Assembly: GCF_013299185.1 (NCBI RefSeq)
Contig: NZ_JAAFKG010000038.1
Coordinates: 1-49,649, forward strand
Direction of reading: 5' to 3'
From: Microcoleus sp. bin48.metabat.b7b8b9.023
GTDB taxonomy: Bacteria > Cyanobacteriota > Cyanobacteriia > Cyanobacteriales > Microcoleaceae
DNA: 49,649 bases
Position numbers and translations under genes: made by a program. A model generated the notes under the pieces. It was given only the letters and a program-made list of their open reading frames with translations. It did not search any database and was not told where the DNA came from. Numbering within the stretch: the first letter of the stretch is position 1; each line of letters starts with the position of its first letter. Below are positions 1 to 8,782 of this stretch, piece by piece.

Positions 1-54
1 TGTTGTGTGAGAATGGACGCACGATTTGGCATAATGGAAACAGATATTTTGGTT

Positions 55-99
55 TGTAAGGCAATTATCTATGTATATCTTGCCTTACAGATTTTTTTT
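55..99 (+). terminator. Rho-independent terminator of an upstream gene
   Basis: A perfect 10-bp stem (TGTAAGGCAA at 55-64 with TTGCCTTACA at 80-89) is followed by a run of eight T at 92-99. It points rightward, so it probably ends a plus-strand gene lying outside the window and insulates the helicase gene downstream. Confidence 0.75.
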
Positions 100-204
100 G
101 GCCACTTTTTCAGTGCCATTTGACTTTAGTCCTTACTACAAACTAATGTTATTCTATTCCCTCAGGCGTTAGTGTATTCTAACAGATATTGTCAGGCTAA
201 AATT

Positions 205-3200
205 ATGATTGATGTTGGTTCATTAGTTCGATCGCCCAAAAACGATATGGGAATCGGAAAAGTTGTCGAGGTATCCCACCCAGACGCCATAGTTGAATAT
301 TTTTGCTCAGTAAAAAACCGCATCCGCAAAACTGTACCCCTCGGTTTGCTACAAGAAGCCCGACTTCAGCGTCAAACCCGCTGCTACCTCTGGAGCACAA
401 GTCACGAAAGGTGGATAATTGGTCGAGTTTATGACTGGGATGAAGATAAATTAGAGTACGAAATCGATCTCCCCGACAGCCAAAGTTTGCAAGCTGTCGA
501 AGCCGAGCTTTACGTTCGCTGCAATATCCCGATCGCCGATCCGATCGACATTTTAGCAGTCAAAGGCCAAGAAACCCCGTATTTTCACGATCGCCGTTTG
601 GCTTTTGTGCAATCTGCGATCGAACAGCGCGCCGTCAGTCGCGGCATGACGGGCTTAATTTCTGCTAACATAGACCTGTACCCGCACCAAGTTGAAGTCG
701 TGCGGCGCGTCCTAGAAGACCCAATCGTGCGCTATTTGTTGGCAGATGAAGCAGGACTGGGGAAAACAGTAGAAGCGGGAACAATTCTCCGCCAATTCTT
801 GCTAGACGATGCTAACGGGCGCGCTGTGGTAATCGTTCCCAAATACCTGCTCGAACAGTGGCGGCAAGAGTTAGAAAATAAATTCTATTTGTCTCATTTT
901 GCCGATCGAGTGCAGCTTGTTTCTTTGAGCGAAATCAATCAAATTAGCCGCAATGCTAACCTAGATTTTTTGATTGTTGATGAAGCGCAAGAACTCGCAG
1001 CCATGGCTAATTCGAGCGATCGCAATCAACAACAATCCTTTGAACTCTGCCAGAAACTAGCTCACAAAAGCAAAAACTTATTGTTATTATCTGCAACGCC
1101 AGTCATCGGCCGCGAGCAAGATTTTCTCACGATGCTGCACTTGCTAGACCCCACAACCTACCGTGTTGACGATTTAGAAAGTTTCAAAGCACAGGTGCAG
1201 AACCGTCAAGAAATCGGTCAAACTTTACTCGATTTCCGAGAGACAACACAGCCTGCTGTTTTGCAAACAAAACTTGCTCAACTTCGCACTCTTTTTGCTA
1301 AAGATGATTATCTGATCGGATTGGCAAAGGAATTAGAAAAATGCTTAAAAACCAAAGAAGCCGAAGAAAAATCTCGCCTGATCCGAACAATTCGCGCCCA
1401 CGTTAGAGACACCTACCGCCTGCACCGCCGCATTCTCCGCAACCGCCGGGATGCGGTGGAAGATGTGATTTTCGATCGCGATACTGTACCTAAAGCTGAG
1501 TACGATCTCAATGACGAACAGTGGTCTGAAATTCAAACTGTACTCGATAAATGGCGCGCTGCTGCTCCCAAATCTAGCGAATATCAGAGAATTTTTCTGC
1601 TGTTTTTCCGCGCTTCCGGTACTTGGTTGAATGTTTTGGAACGGGTTGTCAAAGCTCGCTTGCAGAAAAAATCCAGTCCCGAGCTCGATCGCGAATTCGG
1701 ACAAAGCGACACCGCAATTTTGACCAAAACAGCGCCGTTTCCCGAAGAAAGGGAACTGCTAGAAACCTTGCTCAACACCGTGTCAAAGGTCGAGGAAGGG
1801 TTCGATCGACTGGGTTTGTTACGAATCGCTATTTTGCGATTTTTGGCAGTTGCATTGAAGGTTCCGCGCGAATATCACAGCAATCCTCGCGATTTGCTAT
1901 CCAGAATTCAACAGCAAATTAAACGGCCGATTCCGGGCGAACGTTTCCCGAAAATTGCGATTTTCACCAGTTTTACGACGACTTGTCAAGAGATTGCGGA
2001 AAATTTAGCTAAAATCTTTGGTAAAAAGGCGATCGCCAGCCATGACACGACCAAATCAGCGGATGATGTGGAGGCGAATCTCCATCGGTTTAAGACTGAA
2101 CCGCATTGTTTTGTCTTGGTGTGCGATCGATCGGCAGAAACAGGCGTCAACCTGCAATTTATAGATTGGTTAGTCCACTTCGATTTACCGTGGTTTCCCA
2201 ACCAGCTAGAACAAAGACTCAGCAGAGTCGATCGCATTGGTAGCAAAATGGGAGTGCAATTTTGTTTGTTTGCAGGCCCGGATATGCCCGATAGCCCCCA
2301 CGAAGCTTGGTTTCAAGTCTTAAAAAACGGATTTGATATCTTCAACAAATCTATTTCCAGCCTTCAGTTTTATGCCGAAACCAAACTGATTGCACTGGAA
2401 GAAAAGTTGTTTGCTGAAGGAGCGAAGGGCTTATCAAGCGAAATAGAATCGATTAAAACTGAAATCGAACAAGAGAAAATCAAAATCGACGAACAATACG
2501 CCCTCGATGAAATTGATATTCTTGATGACAGCGCATCTCAGTATTTTGAAGCCCTCGATAACTGCGACGCACGCCATAAAGAAATGCAGCGGGCGGCGGA
2601 AGGTTGGTTGTGTCAAGCCCTCCACTTCAAACAAATCGAACATTCCAGTATATCCGGGTTGGTGCGCTATCAACCTACTCAAAAAACCTTAATTCCCTCC
2701 AAGGATTTGACAACTCGATTAGTTCCCTATTGTCAGCAGTACGGTAGCTACAATCGGCGCATTGCTTATCAAAATACCGATGTCGTTCTTTATCGAACTG
2801 GCGAGGGATTAATTGATGCACTGGGCGCTTATGTTCGCTGGGACGATCGGGGTCAAGCTTTTGCGATGTGGCGTCACGATGAAAGTTGGGATGCTGCGGA
2901 AGGAAAGGAGTGGTTCGGTTTCCAATTTAATTATTCAATCCAGACTGATGTGCAGCCTGCTGCTCAAGTTTTGCAAGCACAAAATATCGAGAATTACAAC
3001 TTAAAAGCTTTGCAACGGCGCGCTGATGCTCTGTTTTTACCAATTTTTGAAACTGTGTATGTAGATGCTCGCAGCGAACAAATGTCTCTAGTAGAAGATG
3101 CGGAAGTTTTGGCAATTTTGCAGCGGGGTTATAAGGGGAAAGGCGGCCCGAATCGGGATTACAATTTGTCTAAAAATCGCACGTCGCTGATTGACAATTT

Positions 3201-3540
3201 TGTAGATTCCCTGGATTGGGATGATTTTTGTCAGAAGGGGCGGGTGGTATCGGAGGAATTGTTGCGCGGACGTGAGGCTTTTGTCGAAATGTGCAATAAT
3301 TCTGCTACCAGTGCTGCAATTCAACTCGAAAATCGGGTGAATCAATTGCAATTACGTTTGAATCGACTTTCTAAATCGGAACAGCTTTTAGAATCGGTTT
3401 TGGCTGATGAAATTAGTACCGAAAGTTTGTTGAGTCAAGCAGTTTTAACGGGAATTCGCCACCCGCACCTGACTCTTGAGTCGGTGGGATTTATTGTGAT
3501 TTCTGGGCGCGCTCCTGTGAAATTGGAGGATGAGGGATAA
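205..3540 (+). CDS. SNF2/RapA-family ATP-dependent helicase, DpdE-like
   Basis: A superfamily-2 helicase-like ATPase of about 1,110 residues. Residues 1-110 form an N-terminal region rich in beta-strand-like sequence. Walker A is seen as DEAGLGKT (residues 181-188), Walker B as DEAQ (259-262), and motif III as LLLLSATPV. The C-terminal helicase half contains VHFDLPWFPNQLEQRLSRVD, the SNF2 motif V/VI region, near residue 660. A long C-terminal region includes acidic and coiled-coil-like stretches around 740-790. Overall it resembles RapA and the DpdE helicase of the Dpd system, which inserts 7-deazaguanine derivatives into DNA; that assignment is from memory of the family and moderate only. 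I chose ATG 205 because MIDVGSLVRSPKN reads as a domain start; GTG 172 is possible. No other dpd gene is visible: the downstream neighbour is convergent and unrelated, so partners would have to lie upstream of the window. Confidence 0.85.
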   Translation: MIDVGSLVRSPKNDMGIGKVVEVSHPDAIVEYFCSVKNRIRKTVPLGLLQEARLQRQTRCYLWSTSHERWIIGRVYDWDEDKLEYEIDLPDSQSLQAVEAELYVRCNIPIADPIDILAVKGQETPYFHDRRLAFVQSAIEQRAVSRGMTGLISANIDLYPHQVEVVRRVLEDPIVRYLLADEAGLGKTVEAGTILRQFLLDDANGRAVVIVPKYLLEQWRQELENKFYLSHFADRVQLVSLSEINQISRNANLDFLIVDEAQELAAMANSSDRNQQQSFELCQKLAHKSKNLLLLSATPVIGREQDFLTMLHLLDPTTYRVDDLESFKAQVQNRQEIGQTLLDFRETTQPAVLQTKLAQLRTLFAKDDYLIGLAKELEKCLKTKEAEEKSRLIRTIRAHVRDTYRLHRRILRNRRDAVEDVIFDRDTVPKAEYDLNDEQWSEIQTVLDKWRAAAPKSSEYQRIFLLFFRASGTWLNVLERVVKARLQKKSSPELDREFGQSDTAILTKTAPFPEERELLETLLNTVSKVEEGFDRLGLLRIAILRFLAVALKVPREYHSNPRDLLSRIQQQIKRPIPGERFPKIAIFTSFTTTCQEIAENLAKIFGKKAIASHDTTKSADDVEANLHRFKTEPHCFVLVCDRSAETGVNLQFIDWLVHFDLPWFPNQLEQRLSRVDRIGSKMGVQFCLFAGPDMPDSPHEAWFQVLKNGFDIFNKSISSLQFYAETKLIALEEKLFAEGAKGLSSEIESIKTEIEQEKIKIDEQYALDEIDILDDSASQYFEALDNCDARHKEMQRAAEGWLCQALHFKQIEHSSISGLVRYQPTQKTLIPSKDLTTRLVPYCQQYGSYNRRIAYQNTDVVLYRTGEGLIDALGAYVRWDDRGQAFAMWRHDESWDAAEGKEWFGFQFNYSIQTDVQPAAQVLQAQNIENYNLKALQRRADALFLPIFETVYVDARSEQMSLVEDAEVLAILQRGYKGKGGPNRDYNLSKNRTSLIDNFVDSLDWDDFCQKGRVVSEELLRGREAFVEMCNNSATSAAIQLENRVNQLQLRLNRLSKSEQLLESVLADEISTESLLSQAVLTGIRHPHLTLESVGFIVISGRAPVKLEDEG

Positions 3541-3568
3541 TTTAGCTATAATATCAAATCCGCTCTTA

Positions 3569-3638
3569 ATCGGAATGATTCATCCCTCTCTTCTCTCCCT
3601 CTGTGTCCTCTGCGGCCTCTGTGGTTTAATCATTCCGG
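3569..3638. repeat. Small inverted-repeat element between convergent genes
   Basis: CGGAATGATT at 3571-3580 and AATCATTCCG at 3628-3637 form 10-bp inverted arms around a pyrimidine-rich centre (CTCTGTGTCCTCTGCGGCCT). It lies between the stops of the convergent helicase and pentapeptide genes. It may serve as a weak bidirectional terminator or be a dispersed repeat; no second copy was seen in the window. Confidence 0.45.
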
Positions 3639-3693
3639 TAGAGCCAGATTCGATCTAAATTGAAAAGAACACGCAGTCTTTCCTCTACCATCA

Positions 3694-4902
3694 TTAATGT
3701 TGTTGGAGAGACTGCACATCCTCAAAAATTGCTCCCCGCTGCTGTAAATTCAGCTTGACATCTTCCGCAAGTCCCGAGTTATTCCCAAACCTGGCCGACT
3801 TGACATTCGCACCGCTAAAATTAGCATTTGTTAAGTTAACTTCCAGTAGATTTGCGCGGCTCAAATCTGCACCGCTGAGGTTTGCTAAAGCCAGACTGGC
3901 GCGGTACAAATCTGCACCGCTCAAATCGGCATTTCCGAGGAAAGCACCGCTCAAATCTGCACCGCCAAATTTAGCATTTTGCAGGTTGGCGTCGCTAAAA
4001 TCGGCATCGTTTAAGTTTGCACCCCGGAAATTTGCCGCCGGGAGATTTGCACTACTAAAATCCACTGCACTTAAACTCGTCCCCCGCAAGCTACCGCCCG
4101 CGAAATCCATTGCGGGATTGAGATTGGCGATTGTTGCCAGTTCTACAAAATCATCGGTTTCAGCAGCTATAATGCGATCGACCATTTCCTGCAATTCATC
4201 TTCAGCCTGCGCGATAATTTCCACCTCAGGCTGTTCCACCGCAGGCAAATTGTAGGACAATAGCGCCCAACTGAGAGCCGGTTGGAGCTTATTTGCTAAA
4301 TATACAGTCAGGATTCTTTCTAAAACCGAATGTTGATTTGGCGTAATATCGTGCGGCCACAAACCCTCCGCATCTGTGAGATAAATATCTTCTTTCGCAA
4401 CTTCAAAAGCCGCTGCAATCCGCAATGGTTTGGCGGGAAATTCTCCCAGTTTCGCACTTTTTAGCAAACCTTTTAATACTGGTTTGCCCCGTTTTAATGA
4501 AAAAATCCAAGCGGGTTTTGTATCGTCGCCGATTGTGGAAACATGACAAAACGTGCAGTCAGTTTCCTGGATTTTTTCCGCCTTCTCGTTATCTCGGACT
4601 TCCGGCTGACTTTCGGTTGACAAAACCTCTGTGCTGCTGTCGATAGGCGACAGCTCAAAATCACCGACTAACTGACGCGATGCTACCGGAATTTCGCAGT
4701 TTTCCAGATTTAGTTTGAGCGTTCCGCCTTGCAGACCAAATTTAACGCGGCCGCCCAGCAGCGGTTCCCAATGCTCGTTAAAATTGAGGCTCAAGTGAAT
4801 GTCGAGCTGCTGGGTTTGGGCTGCAACCGATGGCACTGGAATTGCTTCTAGTTGCATCCACAAGCAATCTGGGTATTTGTTGTGAGACTCTAGCGATCGC
4901 AT
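3694..4902 (-). CDS. Pentapeptide-repeat protein with unrecognised N-terminal domain
   Basis: A 402-residue protein. Residues 1 to about 240 are an N-terminal region I do not recognise; it includes a short acidic linker around 90-115 and a CTFCH stretch near 117. Residues 265-385 are a clear right-handed quadrilateral beta-helix made of pentapeptide repeats of A(D/N)LXX type, such as [20 protein letters not shown]. Pentapeptide proteins are usually cytosolic scaffolds or DNA mimics, but the sequence gives no partner. It is convergent with the helicase gene and the last of a run of minus-strand genes that also holds two Uma2 nucleases and a second pentapeptide protein. A gap of about 230 bp with a repeat element separates it from the Uma2 gene upstream, so it is probably transcribed separately. 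Confidence 0.85.
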   Translation of the reverse strand: MRSLESHNKYPDCLWMQLEAIPVPSVAAQTQQLDIHLSLNFNEHWEPLLGGRVKFGLQGGTLKLNLENCEIPVASRQLVGDFELSPIDSSTEVLSTESQPEVRDNEKAEKIQETDCTFCHVSTIGDDTKPAWIFSLKRGKPVLKGLLKSAKLGEFPAKPLRIAAAFEVAKEDIYLTDAEGLWPHDITPNQHSVLERILTVYLANKLQPALSWALLSYNLPAVEQPEVEIIAQAEDELQEMVDRIIAAETDDFVELATIANLNPAMDFAGGSLRGTSLSAVDFSSANLPAANFRGANLNDADFSDANLQNAKFGGADLSGAFLGNADLSGADLYRASLALANLSGADLSRANLLEVNLTNANFSGANVKSARFGNNSGLAEDVKLNLQQRGAIFEDVQSLQQH

Positions 4903-5023
4903 ATCGGTAGAAGTGCTGGCTCTGCCAGACTGTGATGGAGATTTTGACGAGTGCTTTATTTTATTTTATCACTATTAAGCAAAACTATTTAGCAAAATTT
5001 TATCTTTGATGATTTTGATAATT

Positions 5024-5128
5024 TATAGCTTTTGTCAAAAAAATGAGGTATAATTGACTGCTCGTATAACCAAAGATAAGAGGGCTGAAGCCCAACAACG
5101 TACCTAATTTTTCTGACCCGCGATCGCT
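5024..5128. mobile_element. MITE-like repeat containing a family-1 REP (copy 1)
   Basis: This intergenic stretch matches the element at 44177-44281 in order: TATAGC, a TCAAAAA/ATGAGGTATAA block, ATAACC, then AGAGGGCTGAAGCCCAACAA and CGTACCT, then TTTTTCTGA. The right arm here is degenerate and runs into a GCGATCGC motif, so the terminal inverted repeat is decayed compared with the other copy. Confidence 0.55.
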
Positions 5129-5133
5129 TTAGC

Positions 5134-5772
5134 TTAATTGGTTGGTAGTATTTCGTTTTTCACCCAATTCCGAAATGCTTGAACTAATTCTAAATAATCC
5201 ATTGTTTCCGCCTGTTGCAAAAACCCGACAATTTCTAAAATATGTACAGTGGGAAATGCTAAACTGCGATCGCACAAAACGTATGCTCTGTTTTCTAATA
5301 TATTGATAATCAAGCGTTCGCCGTTATAAATCCAAACTTCCGGCACGCCGACATCAGCATAAACTTGCAAGCTATTTTCCGAACAACTCGTGAGATCGAG
5401 TTCCACTACTAAATCCGGGGGCGGACTTTGATTCGTGTCAATTCTTTTTATTCCTTTAATTGCAGAGAAATTCTGGATGTAAAAACATTCATTGGGTTCT
5501 GCACTGCTGAGCTCTGGACGCTTAAAAGTTGTGGAACCGACGGCTGCAATGTTCAGTCCGAATTCTTCAGCTAGGGTTTCCACAAATCTGGCGATTATTG
5601 TTTTGTAAAATTGGTGTTCTGGTGAAGGTTCCAAAATCTCTAGATTGCCACCATTGTATTTCAGCCGAAGCGGCCGGTCAATGTATTCGGCAAGCAAGGT
5701 TTCGTAGGTTTGCCAACTGATGCCAGATAACTGGATATTTTGGGCTGGCGAGGTGAGATTTTCAGCGGTCAT
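5134..5772 (-). CDS. Uma2-family (DUF820) PD-(D/E)XK nuclease-like protein
   Basis: Uma2 proteins are an expanded cyanobacterial family with a restriction-endonuclease-like fold; most have no known role. Seen here: ISWQTYETLLAEY at the N-terminus, LEILEPSPEH, then the presumed catalytic core PPDLVVELDL followed by YADVGVPEVWIYN. From ATG 5772 the protein is 212 residues, the usual family length. The frame stays open to an ATG at 5877, but those 35 extra residues (MSEGEEYVGISRGA...) overlap the next gene's stop and do not look like the family, so I prefer the internal start. It lies directly downstream of a second Uma2 gene on the same strand, and co-transcription is likely. The two proteins are divergent, not a recent duplication. 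Confidence 0.85.
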   Translation of the reverse strand: MTAENLTSPAQNIQLSGISWQTYETLLAEYIDRPLRLKYNGGNLEILEPSPEHQFYKTIIARFVETLAEEFGLNIAAVGSTTFKRPELSSAEPNECFYIQNFSAIKGIKRIDTNQSPPPDLVVELDLTSCSENSLQVYADVGVPEVWIYNGERLIINILENRAYVLCDRSLAFPTVHILEIVGFLQQAETMDYLELVQAFRNWVKNEILPTN

Positions 5773-5869
5773 AGCGGTATTTTGCTGAGTAGTTAGATCG
5801 CACTTTTGGATTATACCATCAATCGGGGCGATGGCTGCGCCCCGGCTTATGCCTACATACTCCTCACCT

Positions 5870-6454
5870 TCACTCATCGATCTGTGCGGGAAATACCGCA
5901 GATAAATCGAGAGACAAATCTGGGAAACCTGGAATTACCACAAACTCATTCGGCAAAACCACTCGTTTGACTCGATAATCGAAACCACCTCTTTGTTTTT
6001 GATAAGGTTCGCTGTGCATTTCCAGTTGAATATCTACCAAATTAAATATCCAATAATCACAAATTCCCGATTCAGCATAGAGAGATAATTTGGTTTCCCT
6101 GTCGTATTTCAAAGTAGAATTAGAAACCTCAATTACCAACAAAATATCAGCAGATTGAGGGTGAGGAGATAAAGAATTGTCAGAACGGCGGGCAATAACT
6201 AGATCGGGTTCTGGTTCGCTCTCATCACACAAAATAATTGGTTCCTGTACGCGCAGGCGAGCACGTCTTGCCAGTAAAATGATTAACTCCTCAACTAAAA
6301 GAGTATTGCAAATAGAGTGAAGCCTACCTTTAGCAGCCATTTTGATAATTTCTCCGCGAATCAATTCAAATCGGTTATCGGACTCAAAAAAACCAAGTTC
6401 TGCCAAACGGTGATATTCGGCGATCGAGAATCGTTTTGCTGTTACGGCAGTCAT
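5870..6454 (-). CDS. Uma2-family (DUF820) PD-(D/E)XK nuclease-like protein
   Basis: A 194-residue protein of normal family length. It opens with FSIAEYHRLAELGFF and FELIRGEIIKM, and carries the core EPDLVIARR and DILLVIEVSNSTLKYDRETK ending in YAESGICDYWIFNL. This is the pattern of acidic residues and lysine expected for the PD-(D/E)XK fold. It is the first of the two Uma2 genes on the minus strand and ends within the possible 5' extension of the next one. The pentapeptide/TPR gene stops 38 bp upstream on the same strand, so all three could form one transcription unit. The physiological role is unknown. Confidence 0.87.
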   Translation of the reverse strand: MTAVTAKRFSIAEYHRLAELGFFESDNRFELIRGEIIKMAAKGRLHSICNTLLVEELIILLARRARLRVQEPIILCDESEPEPDLVIARRSDNSLSPHPQSADILLVIEVSNSTLKYDRETKLSLYAESGICDYWIFNLVDIQLEMHSEPYQKQRGGFDYRVKRVVLPNEFVVIPGFPDLSLDLSAVFPAQIDE

Positions 6455-6492
6455 ATCTTTTATTCCCCTCTACAATTACCAACATTCCCATT

Positions 6493-7668
6493 TTACTCGA
6501 AAATCCCGCCCCGCGCCGTCAACTCAACTTTGACCGCTTCTGAAATCCCCAAACAACCAACAAACCTGGCATTCTCCACCACCACATTTTTTAAATCAGC
6601 GCGACTCAAATCTGCACCGTTTAAATTGGCTCCGCTCAAATCAACACCGCTCAAATCAGCATTTTTGAAATCAGTGTTTGTCAAATTCGCATTAACTAAA
6701 ATTGCATTCGGTAAATAAGCACTGCTCAAATTAGCCCCAGTTAAATTTGCACCGGTTAAATTTGCCCTCGGCAACTTGGTTCGCAAATCTGCACCGCTCA
6801 AATTGGCGCTGCTGAGTTCAGCATCCCGCAAATTAGCATTGCACAAAGTAGCATCAATTAAAATAGCAGAACTCAGCAAAGCACCGCTGAGATCCGCCAA
6901 GGTCAAATCTGCACCTTGGAGGTTGGTTTCGCGCAAATCTGCACCGTTTAAATCAGCGTAGTTCAAGTCAAAATTCCTTAAATCAGCTCCGGCAAAATCT
7001 TCGATGGGATTCAAACCAACTGTTTCTGCAAGTTGGACAAAATCCTGATGTTTATCGGTTAAAAATAGTTCCCGCACGATCGCCAATTGCTGCTGTCGGT
7101 ACTCGTCGGCTTTCTCGTAATCGGCTAAATATTTGTAAGCCAGCTTCAAACTCTTGAGAGCACTGCGCTCAACGCGATCGTCCTTCTGGGCGCGCGCGAT
7201 CGACAATTGCTGCTGATAACAGTCGATCGCACCGGGCAAATTTCCATTAGCATCGCAAGCCAGGGCCAAATTGCCCAAAGCTTCCAACTCTCCGCGAAAA
7301 TCGTCAGTCTCTCGCGCGATCGCCAAACGCTGCTGCTGGTAATCCATAGCACCCGCAAAATCCTCAAGGGCACAGCAAGCATTGCCCAGATTTCCCAAAG
7401 CATTTGCCTCGCCCCGGCGATCGCCAATTTCCCGCGCTAACACCAAATGCTGCTGATAACAGTCGATCGCGCGATCGTAATTCAACAGCGCCTCGTAAGC
7501 CACGCCCATATTACCCAATGCCGCACCCGATCGGCGCTTATCGTCCATTGAGCGATACAGCGTCAGGGCTTCCTGCCAAGAATCCAGCGCCTCCTCAAAT
7601 TGGTGCGCCTGATATTGCAAAATCCCTTGCTTGATTAGCTCGCTAGCTTGTTCGCTCATACTATGCAA
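6493..7668 (-). CDS. TPR and pentapeptide-repeat fusion protein
   Basis: A 391-residue protein of two repeat modules. Residues 5 to about 200 are tetratricopeptide repeats with the 40-residue spacing of the GEANALGNLGNA type, as in LGNMGVAYEALLNYDRAIDC and the following EALGNLALACDANGNLPGAI. Residues 225-370 are pentapeptide repeats (ADLRNFDLNYADLNGADLRE and onward). The last 20 residues (GISEAVKVELTARGGIFE) resemble the C-terminus of the other pentapeptide protein in this window ([19 protein letters not shown]), so the two share a common tail and are paralogous there. It is probably a cytosolic scaffold for protein-protein interaction. The start could be ATG 7668 or ATG 7659 (MSEQASE). It may head the minus-strand unit containing the Uma2 genes. 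Confidence 0.87.
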   Translation of the reverse strand: MHSMSEQASELIKQGILQYQAHQFEEALDSWQEALTLYRSMDDKRRSGAALGNMGVAYEALLNYDRAIDCYQQHLVLAREIGDRRGEANALGNLGNACCALEDFAGAMDYQQQRLAIARETDDFRGELEALGNLALACDANGNLPGAIDCYQQQLSIARAQKDDRVERSALKSLKLAYKYLADYEKADEYRQQQLAIVRELFLTDKHQDFVQLAETVGLNPIEDFAGADLRNFDLNYADLNGADLRETNLQGADLTLADLSGALLSSAILIDATLCNANLRDAELSSANLSGADLRTKLPRANLTGANLTGANLSSAYLPNAILVNANLTNTDFKNADLSGVDLSGANLNGADLSRADLKNVVVENARFVGCLGISEAVKVELTARGGIFE

Positions 7669-7700
7669 ATTACTTAATAACTCAAATTGATAGTAATCGA

Positions 7701-7853
7701 CTTCCAGCGGTAATTGCTAATGGGTAATTGCTAATTGCTAATGGGTAATTGCTAATCGGCAATCGGCAATCAGTAATCAGTATGACCAACTCTCGCCATT
7801 CTCCCCCTCTCCCATTCTCCCCCTCTCCCCCTCTCCCATTCTCCCCATTCAGA
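7701..7853. repeat. Low-complexity tandem repeats (TAATTGC and CTCTCCC types)
   Basis: Two short tandem arrays lie side by side: TAATGGGTAATTGCTA-type units at about 7709-7782, drifting into CGGCAATCGGCAATCAGTAA, then pyrimidine-rich CCCATTCTCCCCCTCTCCC units at 7797-7849. Both are typical of cyanobacterial slippage-prone intergenic repeats and have no coding potential. Confidence 0.7.
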
Positions 7854-7909
7854 CAAAAAAAAGGAGAGTCACCTCAGTAACTCTCCCGACCATCAGGGTG
7901 CATCTTGTT
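7854..7909 (-). ncRNA. Tandem small-RNA unit, copy 1 (most diverged)
   Basis: Reading the minus strand, GATGCACCCTGATGG is followed by a perfect 10-bp hairpin (GGAGAGTTAC, loop TGAG, GTGACTCTCC; plus 7863-7886) and a run of eight T, an intrinsic-terminator shape. The predicted transcript is about 55 nt, starting 6-7 nt after the -10 box. The outermost stem pair is G-C here and A-T in copies 3 and 4, which is compensatory change and supports selection for RNA structure. Confidence 0.6.
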
Positions 7910-7915
7910 AACATG

Positions 7916-7948
7916 ATATAACATCTTGAGAATGAGGGGCGAAGCCCA
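7916..7948 (-). promoter_or_regulatory. Promoter and palindromic box of sRNA copy 1
   Basis: The -10 hexamer TTATAT (minus, 7916-7921) has a palindrome GGGGC-GAA-GCCC (7936-7947) exactly 14 bp upstream. The same spacing occurs in all four units. In copies 2-4 the palindrome reads GGGGT-RAT-ACCCC, so the inner pair has changed in a compensated way. Confidence 0.5.
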
Positions 7949-8134
7949 GTTTGTCAGGCTTTGATGAAAAAGTATAGCTGGCGCAACGATTTAAACCTTG
8001 CGGGCTGAAGATTGGCAGTTGCTTCAGGTATCTTCCTTCGTGACAAGCGTCCTCCCGGTTCCACAATTCGGGATTCTTCCAAGCAGAAACCGCTCATCAG
8101 TATTTTCACGTCCGTGTCCCACAAAAAAAAAGAC

Positions 8135-8190
8135 AAAAAAAAGAGAGAGCTACGGAAGTAACTCTCCTTGCCATCAGGGTGCATCTACAT
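8135..8190 (-). ncRNA. Tandem small-RNA unit, copy 2
   Basis: The same layout as copy 1, starting 281 bp further on: GATGCACCCTGATGG (minus; plus 8171-8185), then a 10-bp hairpin (plus 8144-8153 with 8158-8167, loop GGAA), then a T-run on the minus strand. The outer stem pair is a G-U wobble, intermediate between copies 1 and 3/4. Confidence 0.6.
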
Positions 8191-8196
8191 AACAGA

Positions 8197-8229
8197 CTAT
8201 AACACATTAGGCATGAGGGGTAATACCCC
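8197..8229 (-). promoter_or_regulatory. Promoter and palindromic box of sRNA copy 2
   Basis: A -10-like TTATAG (minus, 8197-8202) with palindrome GGGGTAATACCCC (8217-8229) 14 bp upstream. Confidence 0.5.
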
Positions 8230-8418
8230 CAAATATTAAGATATTGTCAAGAAATATAGAATTAATTGTAAAGTTACCATGAAGCGCTTCGGGCGATCGC
8301 GCGGCTGACTCAGAAAAAACCGATCGCCCGCTACTCTATCCGCTACACGATACCACGATTTAAACCTTCCAGAAACCGCTCATCCGTATTTTCACGTCCG
8401 TGTCCCACAAAAAAAAGA

Positions 8419-8474
8419 CAAAAAAAGAGAGAGCTACGAAAGTAACTCTCTTTGCCATCAGGGTGCATCTACAT
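8419..8474 (-). ncRNA. Tandem small-RNA unit, copy 3
   Basis: Stem arms at plus 8428-8437 and 8442-8451 around loop GAAA, a conserved 5' GATGCACCCTGATGG (plus 8456-8470), and a minus-strand T-run. It is nearly identical to copy 4 across about 200 bp, including the flank that reads AAACCGCTCATCCGTATTTT on the plus strand. Confidence 0.62.
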
Positions 8475-8480
8475 AACACA

Positions 8481-8513
8481 ATATAACACGACAGGACTGA
8501 GGGGTGATACCCC
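8481..8513 (-). promoter_or_regulatory. Promoter and palindromic box of sRNA copy 3
   Basis: TTATAT -10 (minus, 8481-8486) and palindrome GGGGTGATACCCC (8501-8513), 14 bp apart. Confidence 0.52.
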
Positions 8514-8688
8514 AAATGTGAAGATATTGTCAAGAAATGTATACTTAATTGTAAAGTTACCATGAAGCGGGAAGAACGGGATCAGGAAAAACCGATTGCC
8601 CGCCACTCTATCGGCTACACATCATGATTGAAACCTTCCAGAAACCGCTCATCCGTATTTTCACGTCCGTGTCCCACAAAAAAAAGAC

Positions 8689-8743
8689 AAAAAAAGAGAG
8701 AGCTACGAAAGTAACTCTCTTTGCCATCAGGGTGCATCTACAT
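8689..8743 (-). ncRNA. Tandem small-RNA unit, copy 4 (next to gatB)
   Basis: Stem arms at plus 8697-8706 and 8711-8720, loop GAAA, 5' GATGCACCCTGATGG (plus 8725-8739) and a terminal T-run on the minus strand. It is the copy nearest the 3' end of gatB, whose transcript also runs leftward. The unit has its own -10 box, so it could be independently transcribed or processed from the gatB readthrough. Confidence 0.62.
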
Positions 8744-8749
8744 AACACA

Positions 8750-8782
8750 ATATAACACGACAGGACTGAGGGGTGATACCCC
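8750..8782 (-). promoter_or_regulatory. Promoter and palindromic box of sRNA copy 4
   Basis: TTATAT -10 (minus, 8750-8755) and palindrome GGGGTGATACCCC (8770-8782), 14 bp apart. A further conserved TTGACA (minus, 8798-8803) sits 42 bp from the -10 box, too far to be its -35 element. Confidence 0.52.

Noticed and set aside
1345..1704. Minus-strand open frame inside the helicase gene
   Set aside because: Fully antisense to conserved helicase coding sequence, with no recognisable features.
3755..4255. Plus-strand open frame rich in KSAPLKSA
   Set aside because: It is the antisense shadow of the pentapeptide repeats on the minus strand.
7954..8563. Short peptides starting MHPDGKESY within the sRNA units
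   Set aside because: The conserved reading is only the 5' GATGCACCCTGATGG plus stem; copy 1 stops after MHPDGRESY, the other copies run through the T-run, and changes favour stem pairing over codon conservation. I read the units as RNA.
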